Made by a program: the position numbers and the translations under genes
The notes under the pieces: generated by a model
What the model was told of the DNA's origin: nothing
Database searches by the model: none
Seen by the model: only the letters and a program-made list of their open reading frames with translations
Part shown: positions 48,284 to 57,801 of the stretch, piece by piece
Layout of the letters: each line of letters opens with the position of its first letter
How positions within the stretch are numbered: the stretch's first letter is position 1
Source of the DNA: Miltoncostaea sp963770865
Lineage (GTDB): Bacteria; Actinomycetota; Thermoleophilia; Miltoncostaeales; Miltoncostaeaceae
Assembly (NCBI GenBank): GCA_963770865.1
Contig: CAVYRD010000012.1
Span: 283,681-347,680 of the forward strand
DNA: 64,000 nucleotides
Reading direction: 5' to 3'

Positions 48284-49689
48284 GTGCTCGCCGCCGCCGC
48301 CGCCTCATCGCCCTCCTCGCCGCCGCCGCGCTCGGCGCGGGCGCCGCGCGGGCCGCGGCCGCCGTGCCGGCGCAGGCGCCCGGGCAGGCGAGCCTCGACG
48401 GCATCTCGGCGACCGCCGGCTTCTCCGGCGGCGGGGGCCTCTGGGGCGATCTGCCCACCGGCGCCGGCGCCCGGCCCTACATCCGCGCGCTCTCGGTGGT
48501 GAACGGCGGCGACGTTCGACCGGGTGATCGTCAACGGCACGCCGGCCGTGCCCGCCGCCCGGGACGGCGACGTCACCGCCGTGGTGGCGCCCTTCAACCT
48601 CTGCCGCCCCGGGCAGCTGCCGGCTCCCGGGCAGTGCTACGCCAGCCCGAACCGGGTCGGCATCACGATCGGCTACGCCGATCGCGGCGCCGTGGGCACC
48701 GACTTCGCGGACCCCGACGTCCCGCTGCGCCAGATCGTCGGGCCGAACACCGTCTTCGACGTGACGATCCGGCTGAACACCCTCGGCGTCCCGCTGCGCT
48801 GGACCTGGCTGAACGGGGCGCTCGACTACTGGTCGGCCGACCCGCCTCGGCCGCGATGACGCGGAGATCCGCGTGCGCCTGAGGCCCGTGCCGACGCCCG
48901 CGATAGACGGGAGCCTCGCGCCGGCCAACGGCTGCACCGCGACGCCGATCCGCGGCTGCGCCGTCGACCGGAGCCAGGGAGAGACCCTTTCCGCCGGGAT
49001 CGTCCTGAGCCTCGACGACACGCTCGACCCGGCGCTCACCGGCGCCGTCTTCGCCACGCGGGGCGCGATCAGCGGGTACCTGGAGCCGGGCGGCACCCCG
49101 TCGGCGCCGCGCCTCGGCCTGCAGATCGCCTCCGCTCACCTCACCGCCTCCGGCGCGCCGCAGACCGGCGGGCTCACGGCGATCCTCCCGGCCCAGGCGC
49201 TGGTCAACCTCTACGGGATGCAGCCGGCCGACGCGCCGGCCCTGTTCACCGCCGCGCGGACCGGCGATCCCGGCACGCAGGACACGCTCTCGTTCACGCG
49301 CGCGACCGTCCCCTCCGACGGCACCGACGGGATGCGCGTTGACGTCGACCGGCATCACGTTCAGCGCCCCGACCTACGCGCTGGCGCGGCGGGTCGCGGC
49401 TCCCAGGGTCACGCTGCGCCGCCGTGGCACGTCGGTCGTGATCGGCGTCGCCGCCGTGAAGGCGTGCCGCAAGGGCGCCTGCCTGGCCCAGGTCCGCAGC
49501 GTCGCGAGCCCGGTCGCCGGGCGCACGGCCCTGGTGGTCGGCGGGCGGACGTCGGCGCCGGGCGGCCTGGCGCTCACCGCCCCTGCCGTCGCCCTGCCGA
49601 GCGGGACCCGCTACGTCGTGACGCTGCGGCACGCGGCGGGGGTGCGGCGTGGCCGCCTGGTGACGAGCGCGGTGGGCACCGTCCCCTGA
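48284..49689 (+). CDS. Exported hypothetical protein, frame breaks near 48290, 48516, 48846 and 49339
   Basis: A signal-peptide-like stretch (RRRRRLIALLAAAALGAGAA) is followed by a secreted protein of about 460 residues. Pieces in order: GISATAGFSGGGGLWGD; FDRVIVNGTPAVPAARDGD; LCRPGQLPAPGQCYASPNRV; RWTWLNGALDYWSAD; APANGCTATPIRGCAVDRS; FATRGAISGYLEPGG; and a C-terminal Ig-like unit ending GRLVTSAVGTVP. The extra bases at 48516 (GACGTTCGACC) and 49339 (CGCGTTGACG) share a context with breaks elsewhere. No family recognised. The GTG after GAAGGA is the likely start, but needs one correction soon after it. Confidence 0.55.
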
Positions 49690-49707
49690 TCCGGCGGCGG
49701 GGCGGGG

Positions 49708-52700
49708 TTAGCCGGCCGCGACCCGTGCCATCGCGAACACCGCCTCGGGGAGCGGTTCGTCGAGCTCCCACGTGACCGCCATCGGGCGTTCGCCGGTGTG
49801 ACTGACGTATTGGGCGGTGCCGAGGAACGTGTAGGCGCGATCGGCCGGCGTCTCACGCACGAAGAGCAGAACGTGGGAGCCCTGTTCGGCGTGGTGGATG
49901 TAGCGCTGACCCGTGGGCGAGCGCTCCGTGGTGGTGCTCTGCGACTCCCAGTGAATGAGCCGCCGCGAGATCGCGTAGTCGCGGTACATCGTGCTTGGCG
50001 AGTAGTGGTGCTCGTTCTTCGTGATCGTGAAGAACAAGAGGTCGCAGCCCGACGCGGCGTCGTACTTCACACCCTCGCGCAGAGGGTAGGGCCGCTCGGG
50101 CTGCGAGATGCCGGTCGCCGCGAGCACCTCGTCGCGCGTGTAGCGGCAGTGCACCGACAGCGGGATCGGAAGCGTGAGTCGCAGTGGTCGCGGAACGACA
50201 TCGGCGAGGTCATCAAGGACGTCGAGCAGCTCGCCCAATTCGTCGCGCCGCGCCGGGTTCTCCCACAGGCGCGCGAAGCCCGCGTCGAGGGTCAGGTCCC
50301 GCTCGGTTCCCCACGAGATCGGCGTGCAGCATCGCGAGCAGGCGGCGTTCGCGCTGTCCGAGGTCGGCCGTGTCTGGCGGTTCGGTGCCGCTGACGGCGG
50401 CGCGAAATGCCTCAGGCGTTCTTGGTCGTCGATATGGAGCACGCGGCCGAGCGCACGCCCGAGATGGACGTCGTGCGGTCCCGAATCGGCGACCGGCAAG
50501 GCCCGCATCGCGGCGCAGAGCGCTCCAGCCGGCCCTGGTGCCGTAGATCTCGTCTGGGGTGCGCTCTGCCGCGCGCCAAATACTCGCGAAGCGCCGACAT
50601 CGCCGATCTCTCGTAGTTCCTGGATGAGCTCCGCCCACTTGCCGCCGATCGCGGTACGCAGGTTGTCGAGGACAACCTTCTCGTGCGACCCGGTCGAGCT
50701 GCATGTGGCATCCCGATGGCAGAACGGAAAGCCCTGCTGCACCTGACGCGTGAGTCTGCGCGCGACTCCCGAGCCGAGAAGCGCGCGCAGGCGTCGGTCG
50801 AATCGGAAGCGTCGGTGCTGCTGACCGATGAAGTCGAGCACCGTCAGGCACGCCTTGCCGTCCGCTGGCGCAGCCCGCGACCGAGCTGTTGCAGGAACAC
50901 GGTCGCGCTCTCGGTGGGGCGCAGAAAGAGGACGGTGTCGATGGTCGGGACGTCGATCCCCTCGTTGAAGAGATCCACGGCAAAGACGCAGTTGATGTCA
51001 CCGTCGCTTCAGCTTCCGCAGGGCGGCGGTGCGCTCGTCCGACGCCGTCGATCCGGACACCGCCACGGCAGGGATGCCCGCCCGCGAGAAGCTCTCGGCC
51101 ATGTAGTTCGCGTGGGCGACGCTCACGCAGAAACCGAGCGCCCGCATGCTCAGCGGGTCATCGACGATGTCCTCGAGAGAGCGCAGCACCTTTCCCAGGC
51201 GCGCTTCATTGCCGGTGTAGACGCCCTCGAGGGCCGCAAGGTCGTAACCGCCACGCTTCCATTCCAGAGCCGACAGGTCGACGTCGTCGTGCACGCCGAA
51301 GTACTGGAATGGGCAGAGCTGCGCGTCGTCGATCGCGTCCCACAGACGGACCTCGGCGGCGAAACGGCCATCGAACCAGCCGAGGACACTGGCGCCGTCG
51401 GTGCGTTCCGGCGTCGCGGTCAGGCCGAGGAGAACCTGCGGCTGGAGGTGATCGAGCAGCCGCGCGTAGGTCTTCGCCGCGGCGTGATGGAACTCATCGA
51501 CGATCACCACGTCGAAGCGGTCCGGGGCGAGCTCCGCGAGGTCCAAGGTCGCGAGAGATTGGACCGACGCGAATACGTGCGTCCAGTCGCTGGGTCGCGC
51601 TCCATCCACGTAGAGCTCACCGAACGCGCCGTCGCGGAGCGCGTTCCGAAAGACGCTCCGGCTCTGCTCGAGGATCTCCTTGCGGTGAGCGACGAAGAGC
51701 AGGCTCATCTCCTCGTTGCGCGCGGCCCGCAGGCGCCGGTAGTCGAGCGCGGCGACGACGGTCTTTCCCGTTCCGGTGGCGGCTACCACGAGGTTGCGCC
51801 AGCGCCCGTGCCGTTCGCGTTCCACTTCGAGCTGATCGAGGATCCGCCGCTGGTGCGGGTAGGGGACGAGATCGAACGGCGAGAGGTGCTCGCGCTCGTC
51901 TGGCCCCTCGCGGTTCACCGCTGCCGCGAACCGCTCACGCTCGTATGCCTCGATCTGCGGATCGGCCCAGTAACCCTCGAAGGTCGCACGGAAGGTGTCG
52001 AGCACCGCTGCGGTGTCGGCGGTTGACAGACGCACGTTCCACTCCAGGCCATCGACCATTGCGGTGTTCGAGAGGTTCGACGAGCCGATGAGCGTCGTCG
52101 AGAAGCCCGAGTTGCGCTCAAAGAGCCACGCCTTGGCGTGGAGGCGCGTCGAGGTGGTGTCGTACGAGATCTTCACCTCGGCACCGAGCGCGATGAGCGC
52201 TTCGAGCGCGCGCGGCTCCGAGGATCCGAGGTAAGTGGAGGCAATGACACGGATGCGTCCGCCCTGGGTGACGACCTCGGCCAGGCGATCCTTGACGATC
52301 CGCACGCCCGTCCACCGGACGAACGGGATCAGCAGGTCAACGCCGTCGGCCGACGCCAGCTCTCGGTTGACCTCGCCCCCCACGCCCGGCTCACCACGGG
52401 CGTTGACGAGCAGGGCGCTCGCGGAGAGCGGGATCGTGGGGCGCTCGCGGGAGGGATGAATGCCGTCGGGGTTCGGCGGCCCGAGCACCTCCCGAAGGAC
52501 TTCGGGCGGAGAGATCAGATCGTCGCTCGTCCCGTCGAACGAGCGCGCCGATTCCGTGCGCAGCTGCTCGAGGATGGCGTTTGCGACCCGCGCTTGGGCC
52601 AGTTCGCGGTCCTCGTTCGGCAGATCGCGCAGGGCGCGGGCGAGCAGTCCGGAGATGTGCCGCGCGATCTCGAAGTGCGCCTCAGTGGAGTCCACGGGCT

Positions 52701-52800
52701 CAACGACGGCGCGCTCACCGAGTGCCGCGATCTGCGGCGCCAGCGCGAGCGTGACGAGATGCTCGTAGAGGCCGGTGGGGAGAGGGGCAGCGGGGTCCAT
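49708..52800 (-). CDS. PLD nuclease - DEAD/DEAH helicase - DUF3427 protein, frame broken in the 3' third
   Basis: The protein is about 1,030 residues. It begins LPTGLYEHLVTLALAPQIAA, then a phospholipase D-like domain (DGVDLLIPFVRWTGVRI; LHAKAWLFERNSGFSTTLIG, the HxK and SSNLS parts), then an SF2 helicase: Walker A VVAATGTGKTVVAALDY, DEFHH box, LLGLTATPERTDG, and FNEGIDVPTIDTVLFLRPTE and QQLGRGLRQ in the C-lobe. The C-terminal DUF3427 domain includes LLFFTITKNEHHYSPSTMYR and FHWE-like IHWESQST. Breaks occur near 51004 and several times at 50300-50700. Base composition is less GC-rich than its neighbours, suggesting transfer. Such proteins occur in defence islands; antiphage function is inferred. 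Confidence 0.8.
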
Positions 52801-52860
52801 GACGGCGGTCGAGACTAACCCCGCGGGCGGTCGTCGCGGGCCGCGCCGTAGATTGGCGGA

Positions 52861-53469
52861 GTGAACGAGATCCTCGGGCCCCGCTTCGAGCAGGCGATCG
52901 CCTACGCGGCGCTGCTGCACGCCGACCAGCGCCGCAAGGGCGGTGACATCCCGTACCTGGCGCACCTGATGGCCGTCGCCGGCCTGGTGATCGAGGACGG
53001 CGCCGCGGCGGGCGAGCTGCGCGAGGACGAGGCGATCGCCGCCCTCCTCCACGACGCCGCCGAGGACCGCGGTGGCGAGCCGCGCCTGGCCGACATCGAG
53101 GCCCGCTTCGGCCCGCGCGTCGCCGAGATCGTCCGCGCCTGCAGCGACAGCCTGGAGCCCCACGGCGACAAGGCACCCTGGCGCGAGCGCAAGGAGCGCT
53201 ACCTCGCGCACCTGCGAGACGAGACCGACGTCGGCGTGCTGCGCGTCTCTCTCGCCGACAAGGTCCACAACGCGCGGGCGGTGCTGCAGGACTACCGGCG
53301 CGTTGGCGAGGACCTGTGGGCCCGCTTCCACCGCGACGCCGACACGCCCTGGTACTACCGCAGCCTTGCCGGGATCTTCCACGACCGTATGCCCGACTCG
53401 ACCCTCACCGCCGAGCTGGACCGCGCCGTCACCGCCCTCGAGGAGGGGATCGCCGCCGAGCGGGCCTGA
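52861..53469 (+). CDS. HD domain phosphohydrolase (MESH1/SpoT hydrolase-like)
   Basis: This is a 202-residue metal-dependent phosphohydrolase. HADQRRKGGDIPYLAHLMAV, then IAALLHDAAEDRGGEPRLAD and LRVSLADKVHNARAVLQDYR, follow the pattern of SpoT/MESH1-type (p)ppGpp hydrolases, including the HD pair and the ED motif. No synthetase or TGS domain is present, so it would be a small alarmone hydrolase or a related nucleotidase. GTG start. Confidence 0.85.
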   Translation: MNEILGPRFEQAIAYAALLHADQRRKGGDIPYLAHLMAVAGLVIEDGAAAGELREDEAIAALLHDAAEDRGGEPRLADIEARFGPRVAEIVRACSDSLEPHGDKAPWRERKERYLAHLRDETDVGVLRVSLADKVHNARAVLQDYRRVGEDLWARFHRDADTPWYYRSLAGIFHDRMPDSTLTAELDRAVTALEEGIAAERA

Positions 53470-53478
53470 GCCGTGGGC

Positions 53479-54094
53479 TCAGACGCCGCCCGCCGACGCG
53501 TGCAGGATGGGCGCGTACCCCGCGGAGATCGCGGCGACGATCGAGCACGGCGTGAGCACATCGACCTCCTCAGGCATGGCGCACTGCGGCCCGTAGCCCG
53601 CCGGCGACCACGCGCGCAGGCATCCCGCGAGCACCAGGTGCGCCACGCCGTTCGACGGCCACCATCGCCCCGTCGGGCAGCGCCGCGGTCTGCGCCCGCC
53701 AGCGGCGCATAACGCCGCGTCCCACGAGGCGATCCTCGGCGAGCCACACGTCGAGCTCGGCGAACGTGACCCCCGGGTCGTGCGCGTTGGCGTCCGTCCA
53801 TGCCGCGCGGAAGCGCATCGCGTCGGCCCGGCGGCACTCGACGCACGGCCGGTGGCCCGCGGCGAGGGCGGTCGCCTCGTCGAGGAAGAACAGCTCGGTG
53901 TAGAAGCCGGGCACCATCAGAGGTTGACGCCTGTCCTTGAACTCCGTGAGGCAGCAGATCCAGCGACGGCCCTGGTTGAAGCGAACGATCCGCCGCGCGT
54001 CGTCGTGCAGGACGCCGCGGTTGCCCATGAACATCCCCCGCTCGGGGACGGCCACAAGGTCGCCGAAGGGCGTCACGCGGTTCTGAAGGGGCAC
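53479..54094 (-). CDS. Conserved hypothetical protein, frame break near 53655
   Basis: This protein of about 204 residues begins PLQNRVTPFGDLVAVPERG and contains RRWICCLTEFKDRR, FYTELFFLDEATALAAGHRP and the CVECRR pair, a widely distributed uncharacterised family. After removal of one base in GTCGAACGGC near 53655 the C-terminal part reads GVAHLVLAGCLRAWSPAGYG and ends AGYAPILHASAGGV, an HxxxxxG-type motif. The paired cysteines may bind metal. GTG start. Function unknown. Confidence 0.65.
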
Positions 54095-54141
54095 CCGCCG
54101 ATGATCGCCCCCCGGGCCGCCGCGCGCGAGCGGCTCGCGCC

Positions 54142-54884
54142 GTGAGCGATCGGGGCTCGGTCGTCGCAGTCGGCGCCGACAGCTGCAGGGCCGGCTGGAT
54201 CGCGGCCGTCCTGACCCGTGCCGACGGCGAGGAGCGCCTGCGCCTGAGGCTCTTCGCGGACGTCGCCGAGCTGGCGGCGTGGAGAGCCGCGGGGGCGCCC
54301 CCGCGCGATGGTCGGACTCGACGTCCCGATGGGCCTCACGGCCTCCGGCGAGCGGCGCCCGTGCGACGTCGCCGCCCGGGCGATCCTCGGCCCGCTCGCC
54401 CGCAGCGTCTTCGCGCCGCCGGGGCGGTACGTCCTCGGCGCCGTCGGCTACGCCGAGGTCCAAACCCGCGTGAGGGAGTTCCGAAGGGCGTCACCGGACG
54501 CGCCGGGGGTGAGCGCCCAGAGTGCCGGCATCCTCCCGAAGATTCTCGCTAGTGGTCGACGCCTTTCTGCTCGCCCATCCGGCGGCGCAGGACTGGCTGC
54601 TCGAGGTCCATCCCGAGCTCTCCTTCGCCCGCTGGGCCGGCCAGCCGGTGAGCGGCAAGCTCTCCCCCGCGGGGGCGATCCAGCGCCTGCGCCTGGTCCG
54701 CGATCGGTTCGCCGGCGCGGAGGACGCACTGGCCGACCTGCCCCACACCGGCTCGCGGATCGGGTTCGACGACGCGCTCGACGCCTGCGCTGCGCTCTGG
54801 TCGGCGCTGCGGTTCCCCCACGAGGCGCAGGTGCTCGGCGGCGAGTGCGACGACCACGGCCTTGCCATGCGGATGGTCATCTGA
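54142..54884 (+). CDS. DUF429 family protein, frame breaks near 54303 and 54548
   Basis: This protein of about 246 residues belongs to the DUF429 (RNase H-fold-like) family. The first part reads VVAVGADSCRAGWIAAVLTR, the middle part MVGLDVPMGLTASGERRPCD and PPGRYVLGAVGYAEVQTRVR, and the last part VVDAFLLAHPAAQDWLLEVH with SFARWAGQPVSGKLSPAG. The Asp residues in GADSCRAGW and GLDVPMGL are the likely metal-binding ones. One extra base at each break restores a continuous protein. Function unknown; GTG start. Confidence 0.75.
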
Positions 54885-54967
54885 CGGGCCCGATCTGCCG
54901 GTAACGATTTCGTGGACCTGCAACGCGAATCGTTGAATGGGCTTGCGCTTTCTGATCGGGTGTCGCG

Positions 54968-56758
54968 GTGATCCGACGCGCCTTACGGCTGTCCCTCGGC
55001 CTCCTGCTACTGGCGGCCGTCCCGGCCGTGGCGGCGCCGGCGGTGACGAGCATCAACCCGCCGCCCTCGGGCGGGCCCTCGCTGATCGTTCCGGGCCTTT
55101 CGTACGAGCGGGTCGTCACCTCCGGCCAGGTGACCCACGTCATCCGCATGCGCCCGGGCCCCCTGCTCGGACTGCAGCCGGTCCTCACCGGCGGCGCGCC
55201 CACGGTGCGCGCCACGCTCACCTCGTCGATGCGCGCGCAGCGCGCCGCGGGCGCGGTGGCCGGCGTCAACGCGGACTACTTCAACCTGAACGAGGGCTTT
55301 CCGAGCGGCCTGCTCGTGTCGGGCGGCGAGCTGGTGAAGGAACCCGAGGCGTCGCGGTCGGCCCTCGCCATCGGCGCCGGATCGTCGCTGGCCGTGGCGA
55401 AGATGGTGCTCGCCGCGAGCTGGGCGCCGGTCCTCCCGGAGGGCTCGCCGCCTCCCACGATGCGCTTCATCCAGGGCATCAACCGCCCGGCGCAGCGCTC
55501 GAGCGAGACGCTCCTCTACACGCCGCGCTTCGGCCGCAGCACGCCCACCGGCGCGCGTACGGAGGCGGTCATCTCGATCGACGGCGGCGCGGCGCCGGCC
55601 GTGGGCTCGACCCTCACCGGCACGGTGGTCGCCACCAGCACCAAGGGCGGCTCGCCGATCCCGAACGGCCGGGTGGTCCTCACCGGCGTCGGCTCGGCGG
55701 CCAAGAACATCGCGCCCCTCGTCACGGGTACGCGCGTCCAGATCACGCTGGCGATCACCGGCCTGCCGGCGGGCGCGGGCGCGGCCATCGGCGGCGGCCC
55801 CGTCCTGGTGCAGAGCGGCCGCGCGATCAGTTCCGCGGGCGAGGGCTTCACCTCCTCGCAGCTGTACGGCTACACCGCGCGCACCGCGGTGGGCCAGACG
55901 TCCGACGGCACCGTGCTGCTCGTCACCTCCGAGGGGCCCCAGCAGGGCAGCCGCGGCTACACGGTGTCCCAGCAGGCCGCGATGATGGCCGGCCTCGGGG
56001 CCCGCACGGCGATCGGCATGGACTCGGGCGGCAGCGCCCTGATGGCGATCGGCGACCGCCTGGTCATCCCGTGGTCGAGCGAGCGGCCGATCTCCGACGC
56101 GCTGGTGGTCGAGTACGGCGGCGTGCAGCTCACCGCCCCCGCCGCCAAGATCTCGCCGAACCGCGACGGGGTGGACGACTCCACCCAGACCGTGGTCCAC
56201 GCCCCCACCACGGGCGACCTGAAGGTGACGCTCGCGCGGCGCGGGACGGGCGCCACCCGCACGCTGGTGGGCGGGTCGGTGGGACCCGGCGACCGCGTCC
56301 TGCCGATCCCGCCGCCGAAGGCGAGCCTGCGCGACGGCCTCTACCGCCTGCGGGCCGAGTTCACGCCCGCCGACGGCTCGGCGCCGACCTCACAGGAGCG
56401 CTCGATCCTGGTGGACAGCACCCTGGCGCGCCTCGTCGTGCGCGCCCAGGCCGTGCGCAGCGGCCGCACGCTGCAGCCCACGCTGCGCGTCGCCTTCTCG
56501 CTGCGGCGCACCGCGCGGGTCACCGGCCGCGTCCGCAACGCCTCGGGTCGCGTCGTGGCCGGCCTCTCCTCCGGGCGCACGCTGGCCGCCGGCCGGCGCC
56601 TGCTGGTCTGGGACCGGCGCATCGGCAAGAAGCCCGCCCCGGCGGGCGCCTACACCGTCTCGGTCGAGACGCGCACCGCGTTCGGCACCACCGGCCTGCA
56701 GACCACGCTCCCGCTGCCCTCGAGCAAGCCCCGGGTCATCCGCCGCTCGCGGCGCTGA
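54968..56758 (+). CDS. Exported phosphodiester glycosidase (NAGPA-type) domain protein
   Basis: This is a 596-residue protein with a signal peptide (LSLGLLLLAAVPAVAAPA). The NAGPA-type domain (residues ~30-380) shows AAGAVAGVNADYFNLNEGFP, GEGFTSSQLYGYTARTAVGQ and GLGARTAIGMDSGGSALMAI. Bacterial members hydrolyse phosphodiester-linked GlcNAc or act on cell-wall polymers. The C-terminal 200 residues form beta-rich domains (SPNRDGVDDS; TPADGSAPTSQERS), ending in an Arg-rich tail. GTG start; frame intact. The end overlaps the convergent deacetylase gene by 23 bases. Confidence 0.85.
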   Translation: MIRRALRLSLGLLLLAAVPAVAAPAVTSINPPPSGGPSLIVPGLSYERVVTSGQVTHVIRMRPGPLLGLQPVLTGGAPTVRATLTSSMRAQRAAGAVAGVNADYFNLNEGFPSGLLVSGGELVKEPEASRSALAIGAGSSLAVAKMVLAASWAPVLPEGSPPPTMRFIQGINRPAQRSSETLLYTPRFGRSTPTGARTEAVISIDGGAAPAVGSTLTGTVVATSTKGGSPIPNGRVVLTGVGSAAKNIAPLVTGTRVQITLAITGLPAGAGAAIGGGPVLVQSGRAISSAGEGFTSSQLYGYTARTAVGQTSDGTVLLVTSEGPQQGSRGYTVSQQAAMMAGLGARTAIGMDSGGSALMAIGDRLVIPWSSERPISDALVVEYGGVQLTAPAAKISPNRDGVDDSTQTVVHAPTTGDLKVTLARRGTGATRTLVGGSVGPGDRVLPIPPPKASLRDGLYRLRAEFTPADGSAPTSQERSILVDSTLARLVVRAQAVRSGRTLQPTLRVAFSLRRTARVTGRVRNASGRVVAGLSSGRTLAAGRRLLVWDRRIGKKPAPAGAYTVSVETRTAFGTTGLQTTLPLPSSKPRVIRRSRR

Positions 56759-57731
56759 CGGCCGCGCCGAAGGACTCCACCGAGTCGGCGCCGTGCACCC
56801 GCACGCGCGGCTCGGCCATCGGGCTCGCCGAGGAGATCGTCGAGCCCGCGTCGGTGGTGTAGGCCAGCAGGTAACCGGCGTCCTTCGCCGCCGCCTCGGC
56901 GGTCGCGTCGTAGCTGCCGGCGGGGTACACGAACCAGTAGACGGGGTGCCCCAGGTGGGCCGCCAGCATCCGGCGCGAGTCGGCCAGCTGGCGCTGCAGC
57001 ACGTCCGGCCCGGCGCCCGCCAGCTCGACGTGGTCCATGCTGTGCGAGGCGATGTCCATGCCCTCGCGGTCGAGCTTCACGATCTGCGGCCAGGTGAGGA
57101 AGGCGGTCTCGCCCGAGCGGCCGGCGATGACGGCGAGCGTGGCCGGCCAGTGGCGCCGGCGCAGGACCGGCGCCACGGCCACGACGTCGTCCACGTAGCC
57201 GTCGTCGAAGGTCAGCACCACCGGCCGCGGCGGCAGCGCGGCCCCCTCGTACAGGCCCCGGAAGAGCGCCTCCTCGCTGATCGGCTGGTAGCCGTTGTGC
57301 GCGAGCCAGTCCATCTCGGCGCGAAAGCGCGCCGGCGTGACGGTGAGGTCGGCCGAGACGGCGTTGGTGATCGTCGCCTCGCTCGCCACCCGGTGGAACA
57401 TCAGCACCGGCACGCGCACCGACGCGCGCGCCGCGGCGGCGGGGAAGGCGAGCGTGGCGAACGCCGGCGTCTCGGGCTCCGGCGCCGGCGCGGGCGCGGT
57501 GGTGGGCGCGATCGGCGTCGTGCCCGGGCTCCGGGCGGCCGATGCGGGGGGCGACGATCCGCCGCCTGACAGCAGGGCGATCATCCCGGCTACGGCCATC
57601 GCACCCACGGCGCACACGCCCACGAGGCCGCCGATCCGCCGCCTCCGGCGTCGGCGCTCCCACTCACGTCGGCGCGAGTCGCGCGCGCGCGCGGCGCCCT
57701 CGTCGGCCGGTGGACCGTCCCGCGGCTCCAT
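56736..57731 (-). CDS. Membrane-anchored polysaccharide deacetylase (NodB domain)
   Basis: This is a 331-residue protein. A basic cytoplasmic N-terminus and one membrane helix (IGGLVGVCAVGAMAVAGMIA, residues ~33-52) precede a Pro/Ala-rich linker and a carbohydrate esterase 4 domain (from about residue 105). Catalytic motifs: FDDGYVDD (motif 1), SHSMDHVEL (motif 2, H-x3-H), and VYWFVYPAGSYD (motif 3). Likely removes acetyl groups from cell-wall or exopolysaccharide sugars outside the cell. It is convergent with the NAGPA-type gene. Confidence 0.9.
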   Translation of the reverse strand: MEPRDGPPADEGAARARDSRRREWERRRRRRRIGGLVGVCAVGAMAVAGMIALLSGGGSSPPASAARSPGTTPIAPTTAPAPAPEPETPAFATLAFPAAAARASVRVPVLMFHRVASEATITNAVSADLTVTPARFRAEMDWLAHNGYQPISEEALFRGLYEGAALPPRPVVLTFDDGYVDDVVAVAPVLRRRHWPATLAVIAGRSGETAFLTWPQIVKLDREGMDIASHSMDHVELAGAGPDVLQRQLADSRRMLAAHLGHPVYWFVYPAGSYDATAEAAAKDAGYLLAYTTDAGSTISSASPMAEPRVRVHGADSVESFGAAVSAASGG

Positions 57732-57801
57732 CGGCCGCAGAGTAGGGAACCGGCGGACCCGACGGGCGTCGGCCGGGCGCGAGCACGAGGACCCTCACTC
57801 C

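Noticed and set aside
56736..56758. Functional antisense overlap of NAGPA-type and deacetylase genes
   Set aside because: A 23-base convergent overlap at the ends is common in dense genomes and needs no special role.
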